A DNA stretch of 64,000 nucleotides, taken from positions 16,615,727 through 16,679,726 of the forward strand of contig OV277858.1 of assembly GCA_922989275.2 (NCBI GenBank), in the 5' to 3' direction. The notes beneath the pieces are model-generated. The model ran no database searches. It was given only the letters and a program-made list of their open reading frames with translations, and was not told the DNA's origin. This DNA is from Gari tellinella (taxonomy: Eukaryota; Mollusca; Bivalvia; Cardiida; Psammobiidae). Below are positions 33,288-43,682 of this stretch, piece by piece. The translations under genes were made by a program, and so were the position numbers. The first letter of the stretch is position 1, and every line of letters starts with the position of its first letter.

Positions 33288-36200
33288 CTAAGCCTGTGAC
33301 TCCCGCTCAGGTCTTCTTTGAAACATACTCGTCGCATGCGTGGGGCGAGTGATGTATTGTCTGTTTGTCCAACACTTGTCTACACTGTCTTTAAATCCAT
33401 TCACATCCTTGGCTCTGACAACCCAGTCTGGTAGGGAATTCCAGCTGTTCACTACTCTCAGACCAAAATAGTGCTTCCTGATGTTCAGTCTGCCTTGTTT
33501 TTTCCCCAGCTTCAGATTGTGGCCTCTTGTTCTGGTTTCATATGCTCTTGGAAGCAGCTTCTTCTCATTTATGTTGTCCCTTCCAGTCAGGATCTTGAAC
33601 ACTTGGATCATATCTCCTCTTTCTCGTCTATGGTGTAAGGACGGTAGTCGGAGCTTCTGCAATCTCTCTTCGTAGGGGAGGTCTTTTATGCTTCTGCAGA
33701 GCTTTGTTGCCCTCCGCTGAACCCTTTCCAACTTATCCATGTCCCCGGCAAACTGGTGGATCCTGGGTGCGTTTCCATATTCCAGAATCGGCCGTACCTT
33801 TGTCGTATACAGTCTCTTGATGATGGTGTTATCTCTACTAACAAAGGTGCGTTTAATGATGCCTAGTATTCTGTTGGCCTTCGTTACTGCCTGGCTAACA
33901 TGCTGGTGAAAAGTAAGCTTATTGTCAATATGTAGACCAAGGTATTTTTCAGGCTCTGTTTCTTGCAGTTCCCTGTATTGGCCATTGTTGTCTCTCATCT
34001 GGTACGTATGGTGAGGGTTGCTGTTGCCGAGATGCATGACACCACACTTGCCGGTGTTAAATTTCAGTTGCCACTTGTCTGACCACTCGGAAAGTCGCTC
34101 GATGTCTGCCTGTAGCTTGACCCTGTCCTCATCCGTTGACGCTCTCCCGGAGACCTTAGTGTCGTCTGCGAAGATCCTTGTGACACAAGTCACGACGTCT
34201 GGTAGATCGTTAATAAAGATAACAAAGAGGACAGGGCCTAGCACGCTGCCCTGGGGAATGCCACTGGTGACGCTTGACCATTCAGATGTGTATCCGTTCA
34301 AAGAAACCCTCTGTGTGCGACCCTGTAGGAAGTTTCTGATCCAGGCTCCAATGTCCCCCTTAATACCATAGCTGTCAAGTTTGCTGCACAGTCTTTCATG
34401 CGGGACGGCGTCAAACGCTTTTTTAAAGTCAAGGTTCACGGTGTCAATTGGGTCCCCTCTATCAAGTGCCTCCGTCCATTCATCAAGGCACACAAGGAGT
34501 TGCGTCATGCACGATCTCCTAGGCACAAACCCATGCTGCTCATCGCAAAACAGATCGTTTTCAGTCATATGGTCCATTACTGCCTGTCTGATGATGAATT
34601 CCATAGTATTGCAGAGGACAGAAGTCAGACTGACTGGCCTGTAGTTCCCCGGTGAGCATCTGTCACCCTTTTTGAAGATGGGCGTGACATGTCCTTGTTT
34701 CCACTGGGATGGCAGTACTCCTGACTTTAGCGATTTCAGATAAATGATCCTCAGGGGTGCGACAATACTGGGTGCAATCTCCTTTAGGACCCTCGGATGG
34801 AACCCGTCAGGACCTGATGATTTGCTGACTTTCAAGGCGTATAGTTTCTTCAGAATCATTTCCTCCATAATGCACAACTCTGACAGTACACTGTTCTCTG
34901 ACCGTTCTTCCATGACAGGCACACTTGTTATATCCTCATCGGTGAACACACTACAGAAAAAGTCGTTCAGTAGTCTAGCTTTGGCTTTATCGTCACTGTA
35001 CACAACACCCTCGCTATCTTTGAGATCGCCAACTCCACTTTTCACAGTCAATTTTGATTTGGTGTATTTCCAAAACGCCTTTGGATTTGTTTTTATTTCA
35101 CTTGCTATTGCCTCCTCAAAGTTCTGTCTGGTTTCTCTTGTGTGAGCACGTAGCTTGTTCCTTGCCTGACAATATTTCTGGTGGTCATAGCAATCTTGAG
35201 TTTCTGTATACGTCTGCCATGCTCTCTGTTTAGTTTTCAGTAGCCTCATCCCCTGTCTGTCCATATATGCCTGACGCTTTTTGTTTGGTTTGTTGCTCAC
35301 ACTGTGGGTTGGTATGTGTTCTTGCATTGCACTTTCCAACTTGTCACTGAAGGTATCCCATGCTTCCTGAATGTCTTTCATTTCCAATTCCCTTTCCCAG
35401 TCTATGTCTGACAACACTTCGCACATTCCCTTATAATTTCCTTTATCAAATTTGAACTTAGTTGTCTTGCTGTTCAATACCTCAGTCTTGCATGCATACT
35501 TAAATGTCAAAGTGCAATGGTCACTGTTCCCTAGTGGGGCTAAATACCTTAAGTCCTTAATCACATTCTCTTCACTTGTCAGTATTAAGTCCAAAATAGA
35601 TGGTCTTTGTTCACCGCGATACCTTGTCGGTTTGTCTACGTGCTGGCTGAGGAAACAATCCCTGATACACTCTGTAAACTGATCACTCTCTGTGTTCTCA
35701 CCATCAGTAGCTGCTGCATGTTTCCAGTCTATGTTAGGATAGTTGAAATCCCCAACAATAATAATATATCGTATGTTCATATCTGTTACATGCCGAAGAA
35801 GGTCTTCCAGGCTCCGATTGTTTTCACTATCACTTGAGGGGCTGCGATAAACGCATCCTACGACAACAGTCTTATTTCCTCCAACTTTGACACTGACCCA
35901 TACAGATTCTTTGAAGCATTGTGAGTTCTCTCTTTCAACATTAAAAGCCTCCACCCTGAACTGGTTTGAAACATACATACAAACTCCACGTCCCTCTGAG
36001 TCAAGGTTATGGAAAGGTGGATGGTAGCCTTCCAACACTATTTCAGTCTCCGTCAGCTTAGTCTTACAGTACTTAGGTTTTACTTCTGTTAGTGCTACAA
36101 TGTCTGGTTTATGTTCCTTAACACACTGCTCTAAGTCTAACATTTTGGTCATTATCACATCCACGTTGCTCGATAAAATATTAAGTCCACTTCTGATAAA

Positions 36201-36344
36201 ATTATTTACACATGAGTTACTAAGCTGTTTACTCTTCACCCTCCGAGCCTGTGCCTGTGTAGGAGGCTCGTATGGCTCCACCCCTGAACTGCAGGGCTCT
36301 CTGGTGACGCTGGACAAGTTTCCCTCCTCTGATAAAAATATCAC
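33288..36344 (-). CDS. LINE ORF2: endonuclease plus reverse transcriptase
   Basis: 1018 codons without a stop. An apurinic-type endonuclease spans about residues 54-290: LTEVK with the metal-binding Glu (E87), VGDFNYPNIDW (GDFN 198-201), and LGNSDHC with catalytic Asp-His (275-276). The RT spans about 490-850: SSGPDGFHPRVLKE, NLDFKKAFDAVPH (D639), SGIPQGSVLGPVLFVIFIND, and IFADDTKVSG with the DD pair 727-728. A conserved C-terminal region (LERVQRRATKLCRS..NSWNSLPDWVV) is typical of CR1/L2-group elements. It nicks target DNA and copies its RNA at the nick. The frame overlaps ORF1 by 116 bp, so the real start is probably a Met near or after the ORF1 stop at 36229 (reinitiation or similar); the first ~40 residues may not be used. 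FADD replaces the commoner YADD. Confidence 0.9.
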   Translation of the reverse strand: MIFLSEEGNLSSVTREPCSSGVEPYEPPTQAQARRVKSKQLSNSCVNNFIRSGLNILSSNVDVIMTKMLDLEQCVKEHKPDIVALTEVKPKYCKTKLTETEIVLEGYHPPFHNLDSEGRGVCMYVSNQFRVEAFNVERENSQCFKESVWVSVKVGGNKTVVVGCVYRSPSSDSENNRSLEDLLRHVTDMNIRYIIIVGDFNYPNIDWKHAAATDGENTESDQFTECIRDCFLSQHVDKPTRYRGEQRPSILDLILTSEENVIKDLRYLAPLGNSDHCTLTFKYACKTEVLNSKTTKFKFDKGNYKGMCEVLSDIDWERELEMKDIQEAWDTFSDKLESAMQEHIPTHSVSNKPNKKRQAYMDRQGMRLLKTKQRAWQTYTETQDCYDHQKYCQARNKLRAHTRETRQNFEEAIASEIKTNPKAFWKYTKSKLTVKSGVGDLKDSEGVVYSDDKAKARLLNDFFCSVFTDEDITSVPVMEERSENSVLSELCIMEEMILKKLYALKVSKSSGPDGFHPRVLKEIAPSIVAPLRIIYLKSLKSGVLPSQWKQGHVTPIFKKGDRCSPGNYRPVSLTSVLCNTMEFIIRQAVMDHMTENDLFCDEQHGFVPRRSCMTQLLVCLDEWTEALDRGDPIDTVNLDFKKAFDAVPHERLCSKLDSYGIKGDIGAWIRNFLQGRTQRVSLNGYTSEWSSVTSGIPQGSVLGPVLFVIFINDLPDVVTCVTRIFADDTKVSGRASTDEDRVKLQADIERLSEWSDKWQLKFNTGKCGVMHLGNSNPHHTYQMRDNNGQYRELQETEPEKYLGLHIDNKLTFHQHVSQAVTKANRILGIIKRTFVSRDNTIIKRLYTTKVRPILEYGNAPRIHQFAGDMDKLERVQRRATKLCRSIKDLPYEERLQKLRLPSLHHRRERGDMIQVFKILTGRDNINEKKLLPRAYETRTRGHNLKLGKKQGRLNIRKHYFGLRVVNSWNSLPDWVVRAKDVNGFKDSVDKCWTNRQYITRPTHATSMFQRRPERESQA

Positions 36345-37242
36345 TTTCGCCCTGGTTTTTCCTATCTCTCAACTCCTTTCTCAAGTTGTAATCTTCTGCT
36401 CGCTGCATTTTTGTGATATCAGGCCCTATATACACATTATTGTAGTCCTCGTCATCCTTTAGCACTCTTGAGCTTTTTAGAATCTTTTTCTTGGCCTCTA
36501 CGCTGTCAACAGTCACTTTTGTTATTCTTTGCTTACTTGGGTCCTTTTTCCCTATCCTATCATAGCTCTCTACCACATCTTCCTCATCAACCCCCATCGC
36601 ACTGAATAGCTTATAAATTGACTCAATATCCTCCTCTTTCCTGTCCGTATACTCTCTCTTATTAGACTCTTTCAAGTTCTGAATGATTATGTTCTTCTTG
36701 CGGAATTCCCTTTCCCTCTGCTCTTCAATTGTCATCCGAACAGTGTAACTTTGTACCTCACTTTGCACAGGTTTATCCTTCACTTCTAATTTCTCAACAC
36801 GTTTTTCCAGATTCATAACATCACTGCTGTCCGCCTTACTACTTAACTTCTCCTCCAAGCACCCAATTCTCCCGGTCATTGACTGCATGTATGCTGCACA
36901 TTTCTCTTCTATTTGTTTATCAGATGATACTGCCGTTATGGCAGGCTTCTCACATTTTTCACAAAACCAGTGAAAATCTTTCCTTCTCCCAATCACTTCG
37001 TACTCGAAATCCGATAAACCTAAACACTCAACACAGAACCAACTGCTGCTTCTCTCACAGCCCAATAGTTTGTCGTCATCATTTACAAATACATCTGAAC
37101 ACTTGACACATGTTACCTGCTTGTCACTGTCACCGTTTATTGACTGTTTTGTGTTTGACTTCTTCTGTTTACCATTTTTTGCAGGCCTCCCTCGCTTCGT
37201 ACCTGTACCGGAAGTAGAATTTCCATTGTTTACTTCCGCCAT
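36229..37242 (-). CDS. LINE ORF1: PHD-like zinc finger, coiled coil and RNA-binding-type domain
   Basis: 337 codons. The N-terminus is basic (KRGRPAKNGKQKKSN). A zinc-finger region of PHD style spans about 45-97, with Cys pairs at 45/48, 70/73 and 94/97. The second knuckle reads CERSSSWFC, where only C62 is present and the expected partner at 65 is Ser; this may be a lost ligand. A Leu/Glu/Lys-rich stretch (about 110-165) is likely coiled coil. The region from about 180 (KKNIIIQNLKES..YDRIGKKDPSKQR..YIGPDITK) resembles the nucleic-acid-binding part of LINE ORF1 proteins. PHD-bearing ORF1s are known in CR1-group LINEs. It precedes and overlaps ORF2. Its role would be RNA binding and chaperoning in the ribonucleoprotein; that is family knowledge. 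Confidence 0.8.
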   Translation of the reverse strand: MAEVNNGNSTSGTGTKRGRPAKNGKQKKSNTKQSINGDSDKQVTCVKCSDVFVNDDDKLLGCERSSSWFCVECLGLSDFEYEVIGRRKDFHWFCEKCEKPAITAVSSDKQIEEKCAAYMQSMTGRIGCLEEKLSSKADSSDVMNLEKRVEKLEVKDKPVQSEVQSYTVRMTIEEQREREFRKKNIIIQNLKESNKREYTDRKEEDIESIYKLFSAMGVDEEDVVESYDRIGKKDPSKQRITKVTVDSVEAKKKILKSSRVLKDDEDYNNVYIGPDITKMQRAEDYNLRKELRDRKNQGESDIFIRGGKLVQRHQRALQFRGGAIRASYTGTGSEGEE

Positions 37243-37407
37243 TGTTCAGTTCTGTTCAAGTCAATTTCACCACTTGAAGATCGGCGTGATGTACCCTGGA
37301 TCCAAATTCACTTTTCCTTACATAACGCCAAAAGGAATTCCCTTCAACACAATTTCACTTCAAAAACTCCTCAAAACTTGAAAAATTAAATATTTTTCAC
37401 TCGATCT

Positions 37408-37490
37408 CAGTTTAATTTATAAACTGTAGACAGTTCAGATATATATATATACCACTGAGCTAGTTGGTTATAAAATTGCGCCCAACGAGT
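37408..37490 (+). repeat. Gypsy-type LTR 3' end plus primer-binding site (plus orientation)
   Basis: The segment from TTTAATTTATAAACTG through (AT)n and CCACTGAGCTAGTTGGTTAT ends with TTGCGCCCAACGAG, close to the tRNA-type primer-binding site TGGCGCCCAACGAG. The same segment occurs in reverse complement at 41458-41545, where the site reads perfectly TGGCGCCCAACGAG. The upstream part of the LTR is cut by the CR1-like LINE. Confidence 0.7.
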
Positions 37491-39028
37491 AATTGTGTGT
37501 GAGTTAGATTTGAGCAAACAGACATTCTACAGTGCTTTATATGTAATATTTATATGTAATTTAGTAATTTAACTACTGAGGACAGTATTTTCTACAACCA
37601 GGAGGAAGAAAGTGACATTTATTTATATGAATTGAACCAGTGACTGTTATTCAGAGACTTAAAGTAATTTCTGGTGTTAATAAGTAAAGTGTTTATTTAT
37701 AGACAGTTTAATCATTGTAATTATTGTGTGTTGCATGTATTTCTTTTGCTTTGACCATGTAATTTATTTGTGTTTACATATTATACAGGAACACCTTGGT
37801 TGAAACGGTCATGTATTGATGATGTAATTGGTTATGGTGGTGGGATCATTGGTCTAGTGGCCAGTTTACTATAGCAGTGTAACATCAGATGTGTGAGTAT
37901 GGTATTTTTGTATTAATAGGGAGATATTGCAGTTCTTTACCTGTTACCTTGTAATTTATTGACTCTCTATTGTCATAATAGGTTGTTCATAGGTTATAAT
38001 GTAAGCAGTAACAGAAAAATGTATTGGAGCATTGTTTGACAGCTGCAATTCTTTATATTAATAACTTATGCCAAGTGAGTTATTGTAAAGTAAGAGAGAA
38101 ATTGTTTCTTTCACTTGCATGTTTAATAATTTGTTTTGGTGAAGGATTGGTGAAGGTAAAATCATACATATTTTCAGCTCTCTTCTCCAAATATCCCTAT
38201 TGACTAACCCTAGGTTTCAAGCTACCATTTCGAATATCTAAAACGGAAATAACAGTATCCGACTTATTTCATTCTTGATAATATCTATTGAATTTTATTT
38301 GCAATTCATGCCATATTGAAACTCATATTAATTTGTGGAAAAAGGCGTTAATTACTGGAAGCTTACTTTGGTCCTTGTGCTTATTGTTTTCAAATTAATA
38401 GTTGTATAGCTTGGTTTGTCTAAGTATTTTGGATAATTATTCTTAAGGAAAGAGATAATTCAGTTATAGTCCTTGTTGGAAAGTGAAATATTCCCCCCCT
38501 GTTGGAATTTTGGAATTGTTTTGTTTGACAGCTGACATTGACTTTACATTGAATGTGAGACATCTACCTACAGCATATAGATATAGAAGAAAAGACACAG
38601 GTATTTGTTTAGATTGTATTTTCAGAATTACAGGTTTATAGTTGGATTGTACTTTCACATATTTAGTTAGGTATTCATATTGAGTAGTTTAGCTGGTAGC
38701 AGTAATAGGTTAGGGTATATTAGGAGCAGTGATAGATTGTATTATTATAGCATAGAATTTTATTTCAGCTGGTATTTATAGTCAAGTTGACTGTCGCTAT
38801 AGTAACCAAATATCTTTCAGTGGCCACTCGCGTTATTTTTTTTTGTTTCGCACCTTGGCGTAACACCTTTTGCTGTTACGGTGTAATACGTATTCACTGT
38901 AATAACACAAACACAACTATAATACATTGCCAAACATAATATTTAACTTTGTCTACACACTTTACAGGAATTTTGAAAATTTATCCTGCTATTTTAAACT
39001 TAGTTTTACATACAAGAAATAACCAATA
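37491..39028 (+). other. Probable untranslated leader of the Gypsy-type element
   Basis: Non-coding DNA between the primer-binding site and the gag frame. About 1.5 kb is long for a leader and may hold additional insertions; I see no gene and no clear TIR. The minus-strand open frame 38464-38658 is not supported. Confidence 0.4.
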
Positions 39029-40387
39029 TTGCTAATTGGTGTGGTTTGCCTTGTTAGAAATACAAACATTGCAGGTAAAGGGAAATCTAAGCAGGATTCC
39101 CTGATAGACTTATCGGATATGGAGGATGAGTCAGAGGAGGAAATGGAGATGGAGGCTTCAGGAGTTAATAAAAAAGGAGCCGATATAGTTTCTGGAGTTC
39201 AGAAGAAACTGGAACTGTCAGGGGATGTGACTATTGAGGAGCACAGACTGATTGAAGCCCTTCGGATGATGGGAATTAAGCCAAAGGTTACTTCGCCGGA
39301 GGACTTACTGAAGTTAAACGAAGTGTTTGGAGAATCTAAGACAGAGAAACCTGAGGATAAAGGAGCTATTCCAAAGTATGTTAAACCTGCGTCTTGGATA
39401 AAGAAGGAAAAGCTGCCTGCTGAGAAAGAGATACCCGCATAGCAGCCTGCTGAGAAGGAAATACCATTACCAGTGACAGAACATAGGGGTGGACATTACA
39501 GTTACCCAAAGTTGTCTACCTTCTATGGTGAAGATACTAAGGGAGAGGTGACGTGGGAGACCTTTAAGTTTGGGGTTGACTCTTTGGTGATGGAGAAGGT
39601 TTTCTCGTCGCAGCAGATTCTGCTTGGAATCAGGAGAGCGCTGAAGGGAAATGCTAGTGACAAAGTTCGGAAATTGGGAACTGGTGTCAGCATCCAAGAG
39701 ATTATGGATAAGCTTGACAATGCTTATGGCAACATTGAGTCCAGGGAAACAGTGATGAGGAAATTTTACACCTGTGTTCAGAAGCCTGGAGAATCAGTTG
39801 AATCTTTCGCTTCCAGATTGGAAGAGATATTTGCACAAGCAGTTGCCTTGACAGCACTACAGAGAAGTGACACATTGGTTTTGAAAGAGAAACTGTATGG
39901 AGGACTCAGAACAGAACTGAAGCAAACTGCCCGGTACCAGTGTGACAAGATCAAGGAGTATGATGAGTTCAAGCGAGAACTTAGAAAGTTGGAAGCAGAA
40001 CTTAAGGAAGAGAAGAGCCCAGAAAGGAAGCCTAGTAAATCTGCCGTCCCTATACAGAAGGAGACACCTGAAATGAAGGAGATTAGGGAATTACTGCTGA
40101 AGTTGAACAGTAGGATAGACACACTGGAGAAGGAGAAAGAAGATAGGAACTACCACAGACTTGGGGGTAATAGAGGCAGGGGAAGAGGAAACTTTCAAGG
40201 TGGAGCTAGAGGCAGAGGAGCATATAGACCGCAACGGCCAACCGGTAGCACTAGTTTTCAGCCAACTTGTTTTAACTGTAACCGGAAGGGGCACATGAGG
40301 GACACCTGTCCACAGTTATCCGACGGCATTATCTGCTTTAAATGCCGAGAGCCAGGTCACGTACAGCGGAACTGCCCAAAAGCTTAA
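39029..40387 (+). pseudogene. Gypsy-type gag, interrupted by one amber stop
   Basis: A single frame of about 452 codons with one in-frame TAG at 39440-39442. That stop lies within a short imperfect repeat (PAEKEIPA, then PAEKEIPL). The N-terminal part is acidic (DMEDESEEEMEMEA). The middle (YPKLSTFYGEDTKGEVTWET..SRETVMRKFYTCVQKPGESV..FASRLEEIF) resembles capsid domains of Gypsy/PNMA-type Gag. A Lys/Glu coiled region, an Arg/Gly-rich stretch and two zinc knuckles follow (CFNCNRKGHMRDTC and CFKCREPGHVQRNC). Gag would package RNA into particles. Except for the TAG it looks intact. The start is uncertain: the first Met is 39029, but a methionine at 39119 is also plausible. Confidence 0.8.
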
Positions 40388-40436
40388 GTGCTCAGGCTGT
40401 TGGGGCAAGTATGAGCACTGACAAATCTGACCCCAA
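40375..40436 (+). promoter_or_regulatory. Programmed -1 ribosomal frameshift signal: slippery heptamer plus H-type pseudoknot
   Basis: The heptamer CCCAAAA (40375-40381) lies in the gag frame as C-CCA-AAA, the canonical X-XXY-YYZ form, two codons before the gag stop. A 5-nt spacer follows. Stem 1 is AGTGCTCA (40387-40394) with TGAGCACT (40412-40419), 8 perfect pairs. Stem 2 is TTGGGG (40400-40405) in its loop with CCCCAA (40431-40436) downstream, 6 perfect pairs. Loops are 5, 6 and 11 nt. A -1 shift at the heptamer enters the pol frame exactly (CCC AAA AGC). Such signals set the Gag to Gag-Pol ratio in many retroelements. Confidence 0.85.
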
Positions 40437-41457
40437 ATTACTTGGAGAACCGAATGAGGCAGATGTAGTGGTGAATGGGGCACGAGGGAAGGCATTATTA
40501 GACACTGGGTCATGCGTGTCTGCCGTATCGGAATCCTTTTATAAGGAACATTTGTCTAATGTAGAGCTGCATTCAATAGACAGGATCTTACCAATTGAAT
40601 GTGCAGATGGACAGTCTCTTCCATACCTAGGCTACATAGAAGCTACATTGGGAATACCTGAAGGTCTGCAGAAAGCATCACCATTAGCCTGTGTTTTTCT
40701 AGTAACACCAGACACAGCTTATTCCAAGCGGGCACCAATTCTTCTTGGAACTAACATCCTTCATGAGTTTTTATTGGATTGTAAGAAGACATTTGGCGAT
40801 CAGTTTTTACAGAAGGCCAACCTATACACACCTTGGTTTCTGTCATTTAGATGTATGGTATTGATGGAGAAGTCTTTGGCAAGGAATAAAGACCGGATTG
40901 CCATTGTCAGAAGTGCATGTCCAGAGAAGATTCTGCTTAAGCCAAACGAGATAATTGATGTTAGAGGCTACACAGACCAGATCATTAACCACCCTACTAC
41001 TGCAGCATTGATTCAGGAGACCAAACATAGCAACCTTCCATCCCATTTAGATATAACGCCTGCAATCGTTCAACATCAACATGGATTGAAATCTCAGGAG
41101 TTTACAGTAACTTTGTCCAACCTATCAACAGACACAGTCGTCATTTCGCCTAGCTGTGTTATTTGCGAAATTCAACTTGTCAAATTTGCAGATGAAGTGT
41201 TTGAAAATTTGGAGGATAAACAGACTGAAATTTTGAGTACTCTACATGTTGATGAGGACAAACTTTTAGATGAAAACCAACGAAAGAAACTTGAGGAATT
41301 ATTGTACCATCATAAGGACATCTTTTCAACTGGTGATTTGGATATCGGCCAATGCAACCTTATGAAACACCGAGTAGACCTAGAGAACGACATTCCCTTT
41401 AAGCAACGCCATAGGAGAATTCCGCCATCCATGATAGAGGAAGTAAGGCAACATATT
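40375..41457 (+). CDS. Gypsy-type pol, truncated: aspartic protease and start of RT
   Basis: The frame is -1 relative to gag and open from before 40342. Its real entry is by frameshift at 40375, so the Met at 40342 is not needed. ALLDTGSCVSAVS carries the retropepsin active-site DTG. A linker region and the block just before RT (HRVDLENDIPFKQRHRRIPP, about 41373-41432) identify a Gypsy-group pol. Similarity stops near 41457, before the RT catalytic motifs, where the inverted LTR end begins. The frame runs on to 41622 through that unrelated sequence. RT, RNase H and integrase are missing, so the copy is defective. The protease would mature Gag and Gag-Pol. Confidence 0.8.
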
Positions 41458-41545
41458 TTCCCTCGTTGGGCGCCATTTTATAACCAACTAGCTCAGTGGT
41501 ATATATATATATCTGAACTGTCTACAGTTTATAAATTAAACGGTC
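41458..41545 (-). repeat. Inverted LTR end plus primer-binding site fused to truncated pol
   Basis: Reverse-complement copy of 37408-37490, nearly identical. Read on the minus strand it is the LTR 3' end followed by TGGCGCCCAACGAG, a perfect primer-binding site, and then runs directly into antisense pol. LTRs of one element should be direct repeats; here the second is inverted and sits inside pol. Confidence 0.8.
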
Positions 41546-43604
41546 AACACTACAAGGGTGGGGTCGCCGGGCGTGAGACAAGTAACAACGACAAGCCTGA
41601 TTTCTGTCATACGTCTAATTAGGTACTATCTTTACACACCATCACACATCAAAGAAGTCATACACCATGGCAAACATCAAGTCAAAATACTTCAAAGAAA
41701 TAGCATCCTGAAAATACATTGGTTAAAAGCACACTAAGCATTTGTCTTATAATATTTCCTTAAAACTGAAAAATAAGCATATATGTTGTGAACATTCACA
41801 ACATGACTGTTGTGAATATTTACAACATAACAACATAATGTAACTTATCCAACATAACAGTTGAAACAACATAATACCAACTTTCAACGCCTTTGTCAAT
41901 ACTTGTATCGATGTTCTAAGTGGCTATACAGCATACAACCCCCATTTACAAAATGGACTCAACCTATATAATAACTTAATGCCTTCTATGCATTAAATAT
42001 ACAAAATAACACAATATTCAATACAGAACAATTCTTACCAGTTTATCGAACCAAACGCTCTTCAGTACCAACTCCACACCAAACTCACTTACTCCATGGT
42101 GTCCAAACAATGTGCTGCTGTAAAGATTAAAGGTGAACATTCCAAGTATGATGTTGTGACTATGTTACAAATGTTAATAAGATAAATGAAGGTTCAAGCT
42201 TCCATTTCAACTTTCGCGAATGGCGCGAAAACACATTACAAACGATTCACGAACCGAAAATGCCTCAAATGATATTTAATTTAAACGGAACAATTCATGC
42301 CACGTTGCAGAACTATATCAACAACATTTCCTATACATTACCAATTGTAGAAATAGCTGACACTCCCCAATATGAACGACAATCTTCTTCAAACCTTCTA
42401 AACAAGTTAAACAAGTCACGGGTAAAGCAGAGATCTTTACCCAGTGAGAACGACCAATGAACTGCCTATAATGCAAGAGCTACTCTTCAATGACGTCACT
42501 CAGGCGTAATCATCCAAAAGGACATAATAAAACCGCAATAGAAATTAAAAGCTGGAATGTAGCAAATATAAACGAAATGGGAAAAATAATGGCAGAATGA
42601 CAAATTTAAACCTGGTCACATCAATTTCACTCATTCCACGCATGCGCATACATATTAAATAATTAAGCAGTGGTCTTTTTTCACAAGACCTGGATTACAT
42701 TCCACCTGTGAGATGCAATTGGTGGCTTAATTCTGCATTGTTTGAACAATTGCATTCATAATAGTCGTCAAATAGAAGCATTCATAAATATTCCATATCG
42801 CGATTATAATACTCTATGCAGAGTAGTGATGATGAGATAAAATAGTGAAACAGACTATAATTGTAGCCGTCATTTAGCAGCGACTTTTCGTCATCCGTAT
42901 TTATGACGTATGATTATGATATTACAACGTGCCTGTTTACAAAATTGAATGTACAATTAGGCATGAGTAAATTGATACCAAACCAAATTTATTATAGAGA
43001 GTTCTGCACCAACTCAGCGGTTTTGGCACTATTAGAAAAAAATGTATGCAACTAGATCGAGATCTATATGCAAGCTGTTGAGTTCATTTTATTTCTATAG
43101 AGAACATTGAGAATATCAGGTGCAAACTTGTAAAATGTTGGTCTGGAGAACAAAGTTTGATCTAAATCTATGTGATATTTAGACTAATAGAGTCTGGCAA
43201 TTGTCGGTATGTATAGAGATTCATGAACCGCTCGTCTTTAATAGAAATGACAGCATTTAGACCATGCATCAGGACAATTAATACTGATGGTCTTAATTTT
43301 TATCAATGAGAAAATTCAGCTGCTTTTGTTTGCCATCAATCCTCATTTCCATAGTCCCAATAGATCTAGATCTAGATTTCTATACAAAATTTTCGTAGCT
43401 AGGTCCCAATTGCCTAGAGAAATTCGACAAAAAATTTGGTCTAGTTTACACAATTTGCAAACATGAACACATTTGTTTGAATTATAGATTTATCTAAATC
43501 CCAACAGATCTACATGAATTATCATGAGTGGATAAAATAGAAATAATGAAACAATATTATGTTCCTATTAGATTTATATCGCAATGTTAGAATGGTATCA
43601 TAAA
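41546..43604. other. Non-coding stretch, possibly the rest of the inverted LTR at its start
   Basis: The first 100-200 bp may be the upstream part of the inverted LTR (the plus-orientation copy is cut there, so I cannot compare). At 41784-41830 GTTGTGAAYATTYACAAC palindromes are repeated. Elsewhere I see no gene; the short plus-strand frame 42260-42460 is unsupported. Confidence 0.4.
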
Positions 43605-43682
43605 AATGTGTAACTGATGAGAATCGAACAACGAACCCTAGTCTCAAAGTGAAGTCAACGTTAAACCGACTGCTCCATTACC
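43605..43682 (-). other. tRNA-derived sequence / tRNA pseudogene
   Basis: On the minus strand it reads GTAATGGAGCAGTCGGTTTA (acceptor and D-arm style), an anticodon-arm-like stretch, and TTGTTCGATTCTCATC (T-arm, B box), ending CAGTTAC, which pairs with GTAATGG at five of seven positions. The T stem is poor, so it is probably a relic or SINE head. Confidence 0.35.

Larger units (their letters stand above)
33245..37407 (-). mobile_element. Nearly intact CR1/L2-group LINE
   Basis: About 4.2 kb on the minus strand with ORF1 (36229-37242) and ORF2 (33288-36344). The 3' end carries three tandem copies of an 8-bp unit (GATACCGT on the plus strand, 33249-33272). Short 3' tandem repeats instead of poly(A) are typical of the CR1/L2 group. 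The 5' end is placed at about 37407, where sequence shared with the inverted repeat at 41458-41545 begins, so the LINE seems to have inserted into the Gypsy-type LTR. Both long frames are open, which suggests recent activity. Confidence 0.8.

Noticed and set aside
33481..37381. Plus-strand frames opposite the CR1-like ORFs (for example 34018-34371, 34744-35145 and 37070-37381)
   Set aside because: Antisense shadows of the long minus-strand LINE frames.
41458..41622. The C-terminal extension of the pol frame as a protein domain
   Set aside because: It is translation of the inverted LTR end and flanking DNA, unrelated to pol.
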